Assembly: GCA_024707365.1 (NCBI GenBank)
Contig: JANPZV010000004.1
Location: 186,001 to 250,000 of the forward strand
Origin: Terricaulis sp.
GTDB taxonomy: Bacteria > Pseudomonadota > Alphaproteobacteria > Caulobacterales > Aquidulcibacteraceae
Direction of reading: 5' to 3'
DNA: 64,000 nt
A program made the translations under genes and the position numbers. Shown here piece after piece: positions 9,604 through 18,844 of this stretch; within the stretch, counting starts at the first letter, position 1; each line of letters starts with the position of its first letter. The notes beneath the pieces are model-generated. The model did not search any database, had not been told where the DNA came from, and saw only the letters and a program-made list of their open reading frames with translations.

Positions 9604-9942
9604 CTATGTGCTGAAGTCGAGGCCGTTGAGGTCAACCTTAAGGCCGCGCTTGCGGAAATAGGCGCGGCGTTCAGCATCTGTCATGGCGAGGTATTGGGCG
9701 GGGAAACCTTCGTCCCGGCGAATTTCGCTTCGCAGCGCAAACATCTTGTAGATCAGCGCCAAGAGGTAAACGAGCGTCGCGGCGGCGGGAATAAAAAACA
9801 CCAACGGCTCATTCGAGTCCTTGCCGATAGACATCAATGCCGCCGACAGCAGCGCGACATATGGAAAGTGCGTGCGGAAGGCGAAGGTGAAAAACCGGCC
9901 CCATGTGGGAAAGAGCAGGCGCCAAGCTTCGCGATTGCTCAC
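9604..9942 (-). CDS. hypothetical membrane protein
   Basis: 112-aa ORF with hydrophobic segments, overlaps the nadC stop. Confidence 0.6.
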   Translation of the reverse strand: MSNREAWRLLFPTWGRFFTFAFRTHFPYVALLSAALMSIGKDSNEPLVFFIPAAATLVYLLALIYKMFALRSEIRRDEGFPAQYLAMTDAERRAYFRKRGLKVDLNGLDFST

Positions 9943-10824
9943 AACACATCCAAGCCCAAATCCAAGCTTGGCGCGCTGTGCGTCAGTGCGCCGATGCTGA
10001 TCACGTCCACGCCGGTTTCGGCCACGGCGAACACGTTTTCCAGCGTGATGCCGCCTGAGGCTTCCAGCAACACCTTGCCGTTCGCCAGCTTCACGGCGGT
10101 TTTCAAATCCGCGATCGAGAAATTATCCAGCATCACCACGCTGGGCGCGAAGGGCAGCGCCTGCTTGAGCTGCTCCAGCGAATCCACCTCGATCTCAATC
10201 GCGCACAAATGATTGGCGCTGCCGCGCGCGCGTTCGAGCGCCGCGCCAATGCCGCCCGCGGCGGCGACGTGATTGTCTTTGATGAGGATCGCATCGTGAA
10301 GGCCATAGCGGTGCGCGCCGCCGCCCCCTAGGCGCACCGCGCGCTTTTCCAGCGCGCGCAGGCCCGGCGTGGTTTTGCGCGTGCAGGCGATCGCGGGCGC
10401 CCATGCCGCTCACCGCATCAACGTACTGGCGCGTCAGCGTGGCGATGCCGGAGAGGTGGCCGAGGAAATTGAGCATCGTGCGCTCGGCCATCAGCATGGA
10501 GCGGGCGCTGCCGGCGATTTGCAGCACGGTTTGCCCGCCGCTCACGCGCGCGCCGTCTCCGGCTGCAATGGCGAATTCCAGATCGGTGTCGATCAGCCAG
10601 GCGGCCAGCATGGCGGCGTCGAGCCCCGCGATCACGCCCGCGCGCCGCGCCACGACGGCCCAGCGGCCTTGCGCTTCGGGATCGATCAGCGCGTCTGTCG
10701 TCACATCGCCGGCTGAGCCGAGATCTTCGGCCAGCGCCAGCCGCACGATCGGCTCAAGCATCACATCCGGCAGCGGCGGGATGAGGCGGTCGTGTGAGGA
10801 AAGTGCGGGCCGGCGCGTGGGCAT
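9939..10824 (-). CDS. nadC: nicotinate-nucleotide diphosphorylase (carboxylating), frameshifted near 10393
   Basis: LEPIVRLALAEDLGSAGDVTTDALI + LGGGGAHRYGLHDAILIKDNHVAAAGGI in two frames; next to nadB/nadA. Confidence 0.92.
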
Positions 10825-12244
10825 CGGGGAAATCGCTCCTGAAATGGCCGCCGCGACTTTCGGTGCGTGCAAACGCTGCGGTCAAGATAAGGCGGATGAT
10901 TGTGAAAGAATTTGTGGGGCCGACGGCGTTTTCGTCCGCATCAAGCTGCGTGAGCGCGCCGGCGAGGCCGCCCGCATCGCGCACCACGGAGGCGCAGCGT
11001 TGCATGCGCGCGCGCCAGGCGTCGCGCAGATCGGCGGGCAGGGGATTGAGCGGGCTAGCGTGCAGCGCCTCGTGCGATGGCTCTGTCGCATTGCTTTCGC
11101 GCAAGCGCGCGGCGATGCGATGGGCGAACACCACAGCTTCAAGCAGGGAGTTCGACGCCAAGCGGTTCGCGCCATGCGCGCCGGTGGAGGCGCATTCGCC
11201 CACGGCTGAAAGGCCATTCAGCGTAGTCTGGCCCCACGCGTCCGTGACGATGCCGCCCATGTGATAATGCGCGGCGGGCGCAACCGGGATGAGCTGGCGG
11301 CGCGGATCGATGTCGGCGGCCTGGCAGGCGGCGAACACGGTGGGGAAATGCGTCGGGAAATGGCTGCCGATGGCGGCGCGCGCGTCGAGGAAGGCGCCGC
11401 GCCCGGATTCGCGCTCGAGATGGATCGCGCGCGCCACAACATCGCGCGGCGCAAGTTCGGAAACGAAGCTTTCGCCCTTGCCGTTCACCAGCAGCGCGCC
11501 TTCGCCGCGCAACGCTTCGGTGGCGAGCGGGGCAGGGTCGCGGCCCACATCGAGTGCGGTGGGATGAAATTGCACGAACTCAGGATCGGCGATCAATGCG
11601 CCGGCGCGCGCGGCCATCGCAACGCCGGCGCCGCGCGATTCCTTCGGATTGGTGGTCACGGCATAGAGCCCGCCCGCGCCGCCGGTGGCGAGCACGACTT
11701 CCGCGCCGGTGAAATCCACATTGCCGTCCGCACTGGCGCAGCGCACGCCGCGCACGGCGCCTTGCGCATCCGTCAGCAGCGTATGCGCGCGCACGCCGTC
11801 GATGACCTTGATGTGCGCAGCCGCCAGCGTGGCCGCGATCAGCGCATCCATGATCGCCTTGCCGGCGAGATCGCCCGCCACGCGCACCACGCGCGGGCGC
11901 GAGTGCGCGGCCTCCAAGCTTTGCGCCAGCGCGCCATCGGGGGAGCGATCGAACGGCACGCCAAGCGCGATGAGATCGGTCACGCGCGCGGGGCCTTCAT
12001 CGGCGATGAGGCGCGCGATGGCGGGATCGACCAGGCCCGCGCCCGCAGCGATGGTGTCCGCCGCATGCAGCGCCGGATCGTCGCTGGAGGCGAGCGCCAC
12101 GGCCATGCCCCCTTGCGCCCAAGCGGAGGAGGAGGCTTGGCCAAGCGGCGCCTGCGCCAGCACGGTGACGCGCCGGGGGGCGAGCTTGAGCGCCAGGAAC
12201 AGCCCGGCGAGCCCCGCGCCAACGATGATCACATCGCTACGCAT
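10754..12244 (-). CDS. nadB: L-aspartate oxidase
   Basis: VIIVGAGLAGLFLALKLAP..SSAWAQGGMAVAL..HYHMGGIVTD..GLSAVGECASTGAHGANRLASNSLLEA. Confidence 0.95.
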   Translation of the reverse strand: MRSDVIIVGAGLAGLFLALKLAPRRVTVLAQAPLGQASSSAWAQGGMAVALASSDDPALHAADTIAAGAGLVDPAIARLIADEGPARVTDLIALGVPFDRSPDGALAQSLEAAHSRPRVVRVAGDLAGKAIMDALIAATLAAAHIKVIDGVRAHTLLTDAQGAVRGVRCASADGNVDFTGAEVVLATGGAGGLYAVTTNPKESRGAGVAMAARAGALIADPEFVQFHPTALDVGRDPAPLATEALRGEGALLVNGKGESFVSELAPRDVVARAIHLERESGRGAFLDARAAIGSHFPTHFPTVFAACQAADIDPRRQLIPVAPAAHYHMGGIVTDAWGQTTLNGLSAVGECASTGAHGANRLASNSLLEAVVFAHRIAARLRESNATEPSHEALHASPLNPLPADLRDAWRARMQRCASVVRDAGGLAGALTQLDADENAVGPTNSFTIIRLILTAAFARTESRGGHFRSDFPDAHAPARTFLTRPPHPAAAGCDA

Positions 12245-12297
12245 GGCGCGGGGCGCGCTGGCTTTGAAACGAAGGCTGCAAAGCGGGCATCCGCCGG

Positions 12298-13461
12298 TTA
12301 GACGAGTTCGACCTCAACCGGGGCGAGGCCCGTCTCAAACGCGCGCGGCTTTTCTTTCGGCAGATCCAGCATGGCTTGGATCGCCGCCTTGGCGCGCACG
12401 CGCACGTCTTCGGGGATCAGCACCTCATGCTGCATCTCCACCAGCGCGTCATAGATCGCTTCCAGAGAGATGCGCTTCATGTGAGGGCAGAGATTACACG
12501 GGCGGATGAAATCCACGTCCGGCGCGGCGGCGGCCACGTTGTCGCTCATCGAGCACTCGGTGAGCAGCACCACTTTGCCGGGGCGCTTTTCGACCACATA
12601 ATCCTGCAGCGCCGCGGTGGAGCCGGCGAAATCGGCGGCGGCCATCACCTCGGGCGGGCATTCGGGGTGCGCGAGCACGACGACGCCCGGATGGGCTGCG
12701 CGCAGTTCGGCGATATCTTCCGGGGTGAAGCGCTCATGCACCTCGCAGCGGCCTTTCCAGGCGATGATCTTCACGCCGGTTTGCGCCGCGACGTTCTTGG
12801 CGAGGTATTCATCGGGGATGAGGATCACGCGATCGGTGTTCCACGCGCGCGCGGCCCATTCCACCACCGCGGCGGCGTTGGACGATGTGCACGTCACGTC
12901 GCTTTCGGCTTTCACGTCGGCGCTGGTGTTCACATAGGTGACGACCGGCACGCCGGGGAATTTTTGCTTGATCAGCCGCACGTCCGCGCCGGTGATCGAA
13001 GCGGCGAGCGAGCAGCCGGCGCGCATGTCCGGGATCAGCACGGTTTTTTCCGGCGCGAGGATTTTGCTCGTTTCGGCCATGAAGTGCACGCCGGCTTGGA
13101 CGATCACATCCGCATCGGTTTCGGCCGCTTCGCGTGCGAGTTGGAGGCTGTCGCCGCGAAAATCGCCGACGCAGTGGAAAATCTCGCTCGTCATGTAATT
13201 GTGCGCGAGGATCACCGCGTTCTTCTGCTTCTTGATCTTGTTGATCGCGCTGATGAGCGGGGCGTAGGCCGGCCATTCGATCGCCGGGATCACGTGGCGG
13301 ACCTTCTCATAGAGCGGGGCCGTTTCGGCCTGGACCTCGGGCGTGTAGTGCAGCCCGCGCCGCGCGGCGGCGTCGAGCGCGCCCCATTGGCCGTGGACCG
13401 CGCGCGGGTCGCAGCCCCAGCCTTCGCCGGTGGTGAGCGGTGCGTCGATAATCCGGGCCAT
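12298..13461 (-). CDS. nadA: quinolinate synthase
   Basis: [84 protein letters not shown]. Confidence 0.96.
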   Translation of the reverse strand: MARIIDAPLTTGEGWGCDPRAVHGQWGALDAAARRGLHYTPEVQAETAPLYEKVRHVIPAIEWPAYAPLISAINKIKKQKNAVILAHNYMTSEIFHCVGDFRGDSLQLAREAAETDADVIVQAGVHFMAETSKILAPEKTVLIPDMRAGCSLAASITGADVRLIKQKFPGVPVVTYVNTSADVKAESDVTCTSSNAAAVVEWAARAWNTDRVILIPDEYLAKNVAAQTGVKIIAWKGRCEVHERFTPEDIAELRAAHPGVVVLAHPECPPEVMAAADFAGSTAALQDYVVEKRPGKVVLLTECSMSDNVAAAAPDVDFIRPCNLCPHMKRISLEAIYDALVEMQHEVLIPEDVRVRAKAAIQAMLDLPKEKPRAFETGLAPVEVELV

Positions 13462-13492
13462 GCTGCGGCCTCCAAGCGCCCGAAATGGGCAT

Positions 13493-13513
13493 TTATGCTC
13501 AGTCGGAGCATAT
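13493..13513. promoter_or_regulatory. Palindromic operator candidate 1 upstream of nadA
   Basis: TTATGCTCAGTCGGAGCATAT: perfect 7-bp half sites TATGCTC/GAGCATA. Confidence 0.7.
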
Positions 13514-13553
13514 GTGGGGTGTGAAAACCCAAGCGCAAGCGCCCCGACCCTGC

Positions 13554-13574
13554 TTATGCTCACTTGTAGCATAA
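13554..13574. promoter_or_regulatory. Palindromic operator candidate 2 upstream of nadA
   Basis: TTATGCTCACTTGTAGCATAA: perfect half sites TTATGCT/AGCATAA, centred 61 bp from site 1. Confidence 0.7.
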
Positions 13575-13702
13575 GTGTCTTAAAACTAGCGCGCAGGGCG
13601 GGCGATGGCAAGGAAAAGCGCGGCGGGCGCCCTCAAGCCCATTGGCCTTTCCGTTGGCGCGCGCTTGGCGCAAAAGGTGGCGGCCTTCGCCGGAGGATTT
13701 TC

Positions 13703-14971
13703 ATGCGCCGCTTCTTGCTGATCGCCGCCGTTTCGCTGCTCGCCGCTTGCGCCAGCCGGCCGCCGCCAACGCCGACCCCGGTGGAGACGCCCTTTGCGCT
13801 GACGCCGGTGGGCTTTGACGCGGTGCCGGGCTGGGCCGAAGCCGATCACGCGCCGGCGCTGCTGGCGTTCCGGCGCTCTTGCGAGGGGCGTCGTTTGCGC
13901 GGGGCTGATCAGCCGCTGCCGGGTGGAGGCCTTTATGGCGGGCTGGTGCGCGATTGGGCGCCGGCGTGCGCGGCGGCGCAAAGCGTGGCGCCAGGGCGGG
14001 AGCGGGCGTTCTTCGAGGCTCACTTTACGCCGCACGCCGTGAGCGGCGCGGGCGATGCGCGGCTGACGGCGTATTACGAGCCGATTGTCCAAGCGCGGCG
14101 TGCGCCTGAGGGCATGTTCGCCGCGCCCTTGCTGCGCAAGCCGGACGATATGATCACCGTCAACCTCGCCGCGTTTGCTGAAGCCTATGACAGTGAAACC
14201 CTGCGCGGCGCGCCGCGCGCGCTGACGGGGCGGTTTGTCGGCAACGAAGTGCGCCCCTATTGGCCGCGTGCGGAGATCAGCGCCGACCCGGAGCGGGCGT
14301 TCGCGTATGCGCATCCGGTGGATGTTTACAATCTGCAGATCCAAGGCTCGGGCCGGCTGGCGTTTCCGGATGGCGAGCAGGTGCGCGCCGCCTATGCGGC
14401 GCAGAATGGCTATCGCTGGCGCTCCGCGCTGGGCGTGCTGCGCGATGCAGGGGAATTGCCGAGCGCGAGTTGGAGCCAATTCCGCAGCTGGAGCGATGCG
14501 CGCGGGCCCGAGGCCACGCGCGCGGCGCTGAACGCTGATCCATCCTACGTTTTCTTCCAGGAAGAAGTGATCACCGATCCTTCCGCCGGCCCGCGCGGCG
14601 CGGCGGGCGTGCCGCTGACGGCGATGGGCTCGATTGCGGTGGACCCCGCGTTTCATCCTTATGGCGCGGTGGTGTTCGTGGACGGCGCATACGACAACGC
14701 GCCGTTCCGTCGCTTGCTGGTGGCGCAAGATACCGGCGGGGCGATCCGGCGCGGACCGCTGCGCGGGGATGTGTTCTTCGGCTCGGGCGCGGAGGCGGGC
14801 GTGGGCGCTGAGCGCATGAACGCGCCTGCGCGCTGGTGGACGCTCACGCCGCGCGCCGCGGCGGGCGCCGGTCAGCTAAAGCGTCGGGACTTAAATGCGA
14901 CCCACACGATGGACCAACCACCCGCGTCGCATTTAAGTCCTCAAAGACGCTTTAGATTCAAAGTTTTCTAA
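13703..14971 (+). CDS. mltA: murein transglycosylase A (MltA-type lipoprotein); C-terminal tail reads into palindromic repeats
   Basis: Lipobox LLAACAS; LTAYYEPIVQARR; VYNLQIQGSGRLAFPDG; PLTAMGSIAVDPAFHPYG; DTGGAIRRGPLRGDVFFGSG. Confidence 0.93.
   Translation: MRRFLLIAAVSLLAACASRPPPTPTPVETPFALTPVGFDAVPGWAEADHAPALLAFRRSCEGRRLRGADQPLPGGGLYGGLVRDWAPACAAAQSVAPGRERAFFEAHFTPHAVSGAGDARLTAYYEPIVQARRAPEGMFAAPLLRKPDDMITVNLAAFAEAYDSETLRGAPRALTGRFVGNEVRPYWPRAEISADPERAFAYAHPVDVYNLQIQGSGRLAFPDGEQVRAAYAAQNGYRWRSALGVLRDAGELPSASWSQFRSWSDARGPEATRAALNADPSYVFFQEEVITDPSAGPRGAAGVPLTAMGSIAVDPAFHPYGAVVFVDGAYDNAPFRRLLVAQDTGGAIRRGPLRGDVFFGSGAEAGVGAERMNAPARWWTLTPRAAAGAGQLKRRDLNATHTMDQPPASHLSPQRRFRFKVF
14877..14954. 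repeat. TAAAGC-family palindromic repeat A (78 bp)
   Basis: TAAAGCGTCGGGACTTAAATGCGAC...GTCGCATTTAAGTCCTCAAAGACGCTTTA. Confidence 0.85.
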
Positions 14972-15043
14972 AGCAACTTTTGGACTTTAAATTCGCTCAG
15001 AGCCCGCCATCGACCTGAGGCGAATTTAAAGTCCGTTGCTTTA
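14969..15043. repeat. TAAAGC-family palindromic repeat B (75 bp)
   Basis: TAAAGCAACTTTTGGACTTTAAATTCGC...GCGAATTTAAAGTCCGTTGCTTTA. Confidence 0.85.
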
Positions 15044-15144
15044 ACCCTAACTGCATTGAAACCTTGTTTCGCCGCGCTGTTCAGATTGCATTCAGCCGTT
15101 GCGGCCAAACTGGTTTGGCGGGGCGTGCGGTAAGGTTCGGGATC

Positions 15145-15818
15145 ATGTTTTGGCGGGTTTTTGCGGGTTTCGCCGCGCTTTGCACGATGGCCGCATGCGC
15201 CTCATCGCCGGCGCCCGATCGTGCGGCATTATCCGCCCGCGCCGTATCAGCAGGCGCCCAGCGGCGGGCTTTTACGCAAGCGCGCCGTTTGCGCCGCTGC
15301 ATGGCGAATTGTTCGTCTGCAATAACGGGGCGGGCTCCAATCTTGGCGAGATCGGCGCGCGCGGAGAGGCGCTGCGCTATAGCCCCTACATGCACACGCC
15401 CGCCGGCGCGCTGCTGCGCAACCCCACCGAGGCGGCGTGTCTTTCATCTGGTTTCGGCTGGCGCAATTCCATGGGCGGCGCGGGCCGCGAACATGTCGGG
15501 CTCGATCTCGCCAATCGCGGCGGCGGGTTCATCTATGCAGCGGCCGATGGCTGGGTCACGCATGCGGGCTGGCGCGGCGCGTATGGCAACGTGGTTGAGC
15601 TCGATCACGGCCATGGCGTGCGCACGCTCTATGCTCATCTCGCTGAAATCGATCCGCGCCTGGCGCCGGGCATGTTCGTGCCCGCGCGCGCGCCGATGGC
15701 GCGCATGGGCGCAACCGGCAACGCCACCGGCGTGCATTTGCATTATGAAGTGATGGTGCAGGGCTTGCGTGTCGATCCGCTGCGCTATGGGCCGGCCGAG
15801 GATGCGCCGGTGAGCTGA
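15145..15818 (+). CDS. M23 family peptidase, lipoprotein; two apparent frameshifts near 15224 and 15268
   Basis: MFWRVFAGFAALCTMAACASSPAPD in one frame; SSGFGWRNSMGGAGREHVGLDLANRGG..DGWVTHAGWRGAYGNVVELDHGHGVRTLYAHL..GATGNATGVHLHYEVM in another. Confidence 0.87.
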
Positions 15819-15823
15819 AGCTT

Positions 15824-15918
15824 CTTGGACCGCCGGCGCCCTCGCCGGCATGGCCATTTGCTTCAAGCGCCGGCGCAAACGGATAAAGCGCTGCCGGCGA
15901 GGGCGCCGGCGGTCCAAG
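15824..15918. repeat. Inverted repeat with 27-bp perfect arms and 41-nt loop between convergent genes
   Basis: CTTGGACCGCCGGCGCCCTCGCCGGCA ... TGCCGGCGAGGGCGCCGGCGGTCCAAG. Confidence 0.9.
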
Positions 15919-15919
15919 T

Positions 15920-16894
15920 TTAGTCGCGCGGGGCCGGCACGTGCACGCCGCCGACTGGGCGCTCGCGCAAGGTTTCAAGCCGGCAGCGGAAAAGTTCGGC
16001 GGGGCGCCCGCCCGCGCTCGCGTCGAATTGGCCGGCGCCTTCAACCAAGCCGGTCCGATCCAGCAAGCGGCGGAAATTCTGTTTGTGCAGTGAAAGCCCG
16101 GCGATGGCTTCGACCAGGCGCTGCAGGTGCAGCAGCGTGAACAGCTCGGGCGCAAGCTCGAACACGACAGGCCGGTATTTGATTTTCGCACGCAGGCGTG
16201 AAATCGCGGTGGCGAGGATGCGGCGGTGATCTGAGGCCATCGGCTCGCCCAGGCCCGGCGCGCGGATCATGGGCGGGGCGGCTTTGTTTTCAAAGCGCGC
16301 CTGATCGCGCGGCGCTTCCGGCGCAAGGCCGGCTTCATAGAGCAATTCGTAGCGATCCAGCGCGCGCTCTTCGTTCCACACCGCGCCGTCGAGCGCGAAG
16401 GCGAGGCGCGCGCGATTGCGGCGATCGGCGCTCTGCGCTGGCGCGGCCTGCGCCCATTGCAGAAGCTGCGGCGCGATCACCTTGTCGATCAGGGCGGGGC
16501 GGCCTTCGCGCCAATCTTCCCAAGGGAAGAAATCATACCAGCTCTGCCATTGCGCGCCGGCCCGGTTCAGCACCGCGCGCGTGGGCGTGAGCGCGAGATA
16601 GGAGATCGAGATCAGCCGGTCGGGCCCTGCGCCCTTCATATCCGGCAGCGGCGTTTCGCGGCCGCGATCGCCGAAGGTGTAGAGCTGCTCGGCGTAGCCG
16701 ATGTCAAAGCCGGTCTGTTCGGCCACCCAGCGGCGCAGCGAGAGTTCGAGCGTGCGGTCTCCGGCGGGGTCGAACGGGCCGAACGGCAGGCCCGCGGTGT
16801 TGTCGTCATCATGGGTGACGACAACGAAGGGCATATCCTCCGTCACAGCCACGATGGCCGCCGAAAGCCCCAGCACCACGCGGGGCGCGCTCAT
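15920..16894 (-). CDS. NUDIX + winged-helix protein, NrtR-like NAD regulator candidate
   Basis: LPFGPFDPAGDRTLELSLRRWVAEQTGFDIGYAEQLYTFGDRGRE..ISISYLALTP; C-terminal wHTH-like LHLQRLVEAIAGLSLHKQNFRRLLDRTGLVEGAGQ. Confidence 0.75.
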   Translation of the reverse strand: MSAPRVVLGLSAAIVAVTEDMPFVVVTHDDDNTAGLPFGPFDPAGDRTLELSLRRWVAEQTGFDIGYAEQLYTFGDRGRETPLPDMKGAGPDRLISISYLALTPTRAVLNRAGAQWQSWYDFFPWEDWREGRPALIDKVIAPQLLQWAQAAPAQSADRRNRARLAFALDGAVWNEERALDRYELLYEAGLAPEAPRDQARFENKAAPPMIRAPGLGEPMASDHRRILATAISRLRAKIKYRPVVFELAPELFTLLHLQRLVEAIAGLSLHKQNFRRLLDRTGLVEGAGQFDASAGGRPAELFRCRLETLRERPVGGVHVPAPRD

Positions 16895-16927
16895 GGGTGT
16901 GCTCGTGTGATGCGCATGCGCGAAACT

Positions 16928-17542
16928 TTACGCCGGATCGATGAGAGAGCGGAAGCGCTTGAGAAAGGCTTCCTGCACCGCGGCTGTTTCCATCGGCTTG
17001 AGTTTCAGCGCCATGCCGCGCGGCGGGGCGCCGAAAAAGCGCTTGGCTTCAGCCTCGGTGAAGCCGGCGAGCTGCACCGCTTCAAAATAGGCGCAGATGA
17101 TGTCCGCGCGCTTGATCGTGGTTTTCACGATGGCCGGCATCTGCACCGGCAGGCCAAAGCGCAGATGCACGGCCGCTTCGAGCTTGGCCTCAAAAGCTTT
17201 GTAATCGAGCCCCAGCGCGGCTTTGAACGGGGAGATCATATCGCCGATCACATATTCGGGCGCATCGTGCAGCAGCGCCATCAGGCGGCGCTTCTTATCC
17301 CATTCGGGCGCGAGTTTGCGGCAGATATCCTCCACGACCAGCGAGTGCTGCGCCACGGAGAAGGCGTGCTTGCCGATGGTTTGCCCGTTCCAGCGCGCCA
17401 CGCGCGCAAGGCCATGGGCGATATCCTCGATCTCCACGTCGAGCGGGGAGGGATCGAGCAGATCAAGCCGCCGCCCCGAAAGCATGCGCTGCCAGGCGCG
17501 CGGGGCGGGCGGGGCGTTGGAGTGTCGCGCGGTGCGCGCCAT
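16928..17542 (-). CDS. HD domain-containing (YfbR-like) phosphohydrolase
   Basis: GRRLDLLDPSPLDVEIEDIAHGLARVARWNGQT..FSVAQHSLVVEDI..LLHDAPEYVIGDMISPFK. Confidence 0.88.
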   Translation of the reverse strand: MARTARHSNAPPAPRAWQRMLSGRRLDLLDPSPLDVEIEDIAHGLARVARWNGQTIGKHAFSVAQHSLVVEDICRKLAPEWDKKRRLMALLHDAPEYVIGDMISPFKAALGLDYKAFEAKLEAAVHLRFGLPVQMPAIVKTTIKRADIICAYFEAVQLAGFTEAEAKRFFGAPPRGMALKLKPMETAAVQEAFLKRFRSLIDPA

Positions 17543-17590
17543 GCGCTTGCCTCAAGGTTGCGTTGGCTCAATGTAGGATGAGCTGGCGGG

Positions 17591-17998
17591 TTGGATAAGC
17601 GGGTTCGCCGAAAGGAACACCTGATGATTGGCCTCACACGCGTGATTTTGCGGCTCGGGCGCAACCCGGACGCCGGCTACCCCGATGGGAACGATGATTA
17701 TGGCTATGTGATCATGGCGCCGCTCAATGCGGACAATCTGCTGGACCCGACGCTCTGGCGCGAGAAGCGTGAGGCGTGCACCGTGCGCCGGTTTCAGCCG
17801 CTTGAGCCGATCTCGGATGGCTGGCTGCGCCATCGCGGGGAGAATTGGTATTTCTGGTATGACGAGGCCGATGAGGGCCCCGAAGAGCCGCTCTTCAAGC
17901 TTGGCGCGAAGGAGTTTCGCCCCGGCGAGTACGTCACCGTGCGCGAGGCGGATGGGGATATCATGACCTATCGCGTGGCCGAGGCGCATCGGGTTTAG
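17591..17998 (+). CDS. conserved hypothetical protein
   Basis: Intact 135-aa ORF on the coding-biased strand, no domain recognised. Confidence 0.7.
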   Translation: MDKRVRRKEHLMIGLTRVILRLGRNPDAGYPDGNDDYGYVIMAPLNADNLLDPTLWREKREACTVRRFQPLEPISDGWLRHRGENWYFWYDEADEGPEEPLFKLGAKEFRPGEYVTVREADGDIMTYRVAEAHRV

Positions 17999-18059
17999 CC
18001 GCGCCGATTGCCTTTGCCCCCGGCTTGACCACAATAGCCTGCTTCGAGGGGAGGACGGC

Positions 18060-18497
18060 ATGATTCAATCTGGCCTGCGGGCGGGTGCGTTCGGTTTGCT
18101 GCTGCTGGCGGGGGCGTGCGCCGGGTTTGATCCGGCGCCGGATGCGCCGATTTCGCCGCGCGCCGAATGCGCCACCCAATCGGTGACGATCTATTTCCCC
18201 GAGGAATCAGCAACGCTGCAGCCGCTTTCGGATCCGCTGATCGGCCGGCTCATGGAGCATGTGAACGCCTGCACCGCCGCGGGCGGCGAGTTGCGCCAGA
18301 TCCGTGTCACCGCCTACCCCGATAGCCGCGGCAACCGCGCGCGCGGCGAGGCCGAAATGCGTGAGCGCGGCGCGCGCATCCGGGCGGCCTTGGTGGAGGC
18401 CGGCGCGCCCAATGGCGCCATCCGCATCGTTCGCCCCCGCGGGGAGCACGGCACGATCATGCAGCGCCGCGCCGAGATCGTCGCCGATCTTTGGTAG
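18060..18497 (+). CDS. OmpA-like lipoprotein, hypothetical
   Basis: Lipoprotein-like N-terminus LLLLAGACAGF; VTIYFPEESATLQPLSDPLI...VTAYPDSRGNRARGEAEMRERGARIRAALVEAG. Confidence 0.65.
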   Translation: MIQSGLRAGAFGLLLLAGACAGFDPAPDAPISPRAECATQSVTIYFPEESATLQPLSDPLIGRLMEHVNACTAAGGELRQIRVTAYPDSRGNRARGEAEMRERGARIRAALVEAGAPNGAIRIVRPRGEHGTIMQRRAEIVADLW

Positions 18498-18656
18498 CGC
18501 CGGGGTTTTTGCGCTGCGGCGGGTTCGCCCGTCGCGCGCAAGGGTTGGCTAAAGGCGGAAACCATCGCACTATCGCGTTCGCACTCGGGTGTTGAGCATC
18601 GAAGAGCGGGCGAAGGCGCGTTCAGATAGCGGCTAAGCGCCGTTGGGAGCGAAGCG

Positions 18657-18791
18657 ATGTTTTTTTGGTTCCTCGTCGCGGTGGGGCTGGTTGTCGCCCT
18701 GACTCTGCTTGGGGCTTTTCTCTCGCGGCGCGATACTGGCGATTGGGAACGGAACGAAGATCGCCCCATCGGCCCCTGGTCGGATATGTGA
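18657..18791 (+). CDS. 44-aa single-TM small protein (absent from supplied ORF track)
   Basis: MFFWFLVAVGLVVALTLLGAFLSRRDTGDWERNEDRPIGPWSDM*; hydrophobic helix plus charged tail. Confidence 0.55.
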   Translation: MFFWFLVAVGLVVALTLLGAFLSRRDTGDWERNEDRPIGPWSDM

Positions 18792-18844
18792 TCGCTTGCG
18801 CGCGCGGCGTTTCGGCGGCTTAAATCGCGGCGGGAGCAAACGCC

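Noticed and set aside
11261-12301. 346-aa plus-strand ORF antisense to nadB
   Set aside because: Low-complexity shadow frame; nadB on the minus strand is unambiguous.
12376-13524. 382-aa plus-strand ORF antisense to nadA
   Set aside because: Shadow ORF; H/G/R-rich translation without recognisable domain.
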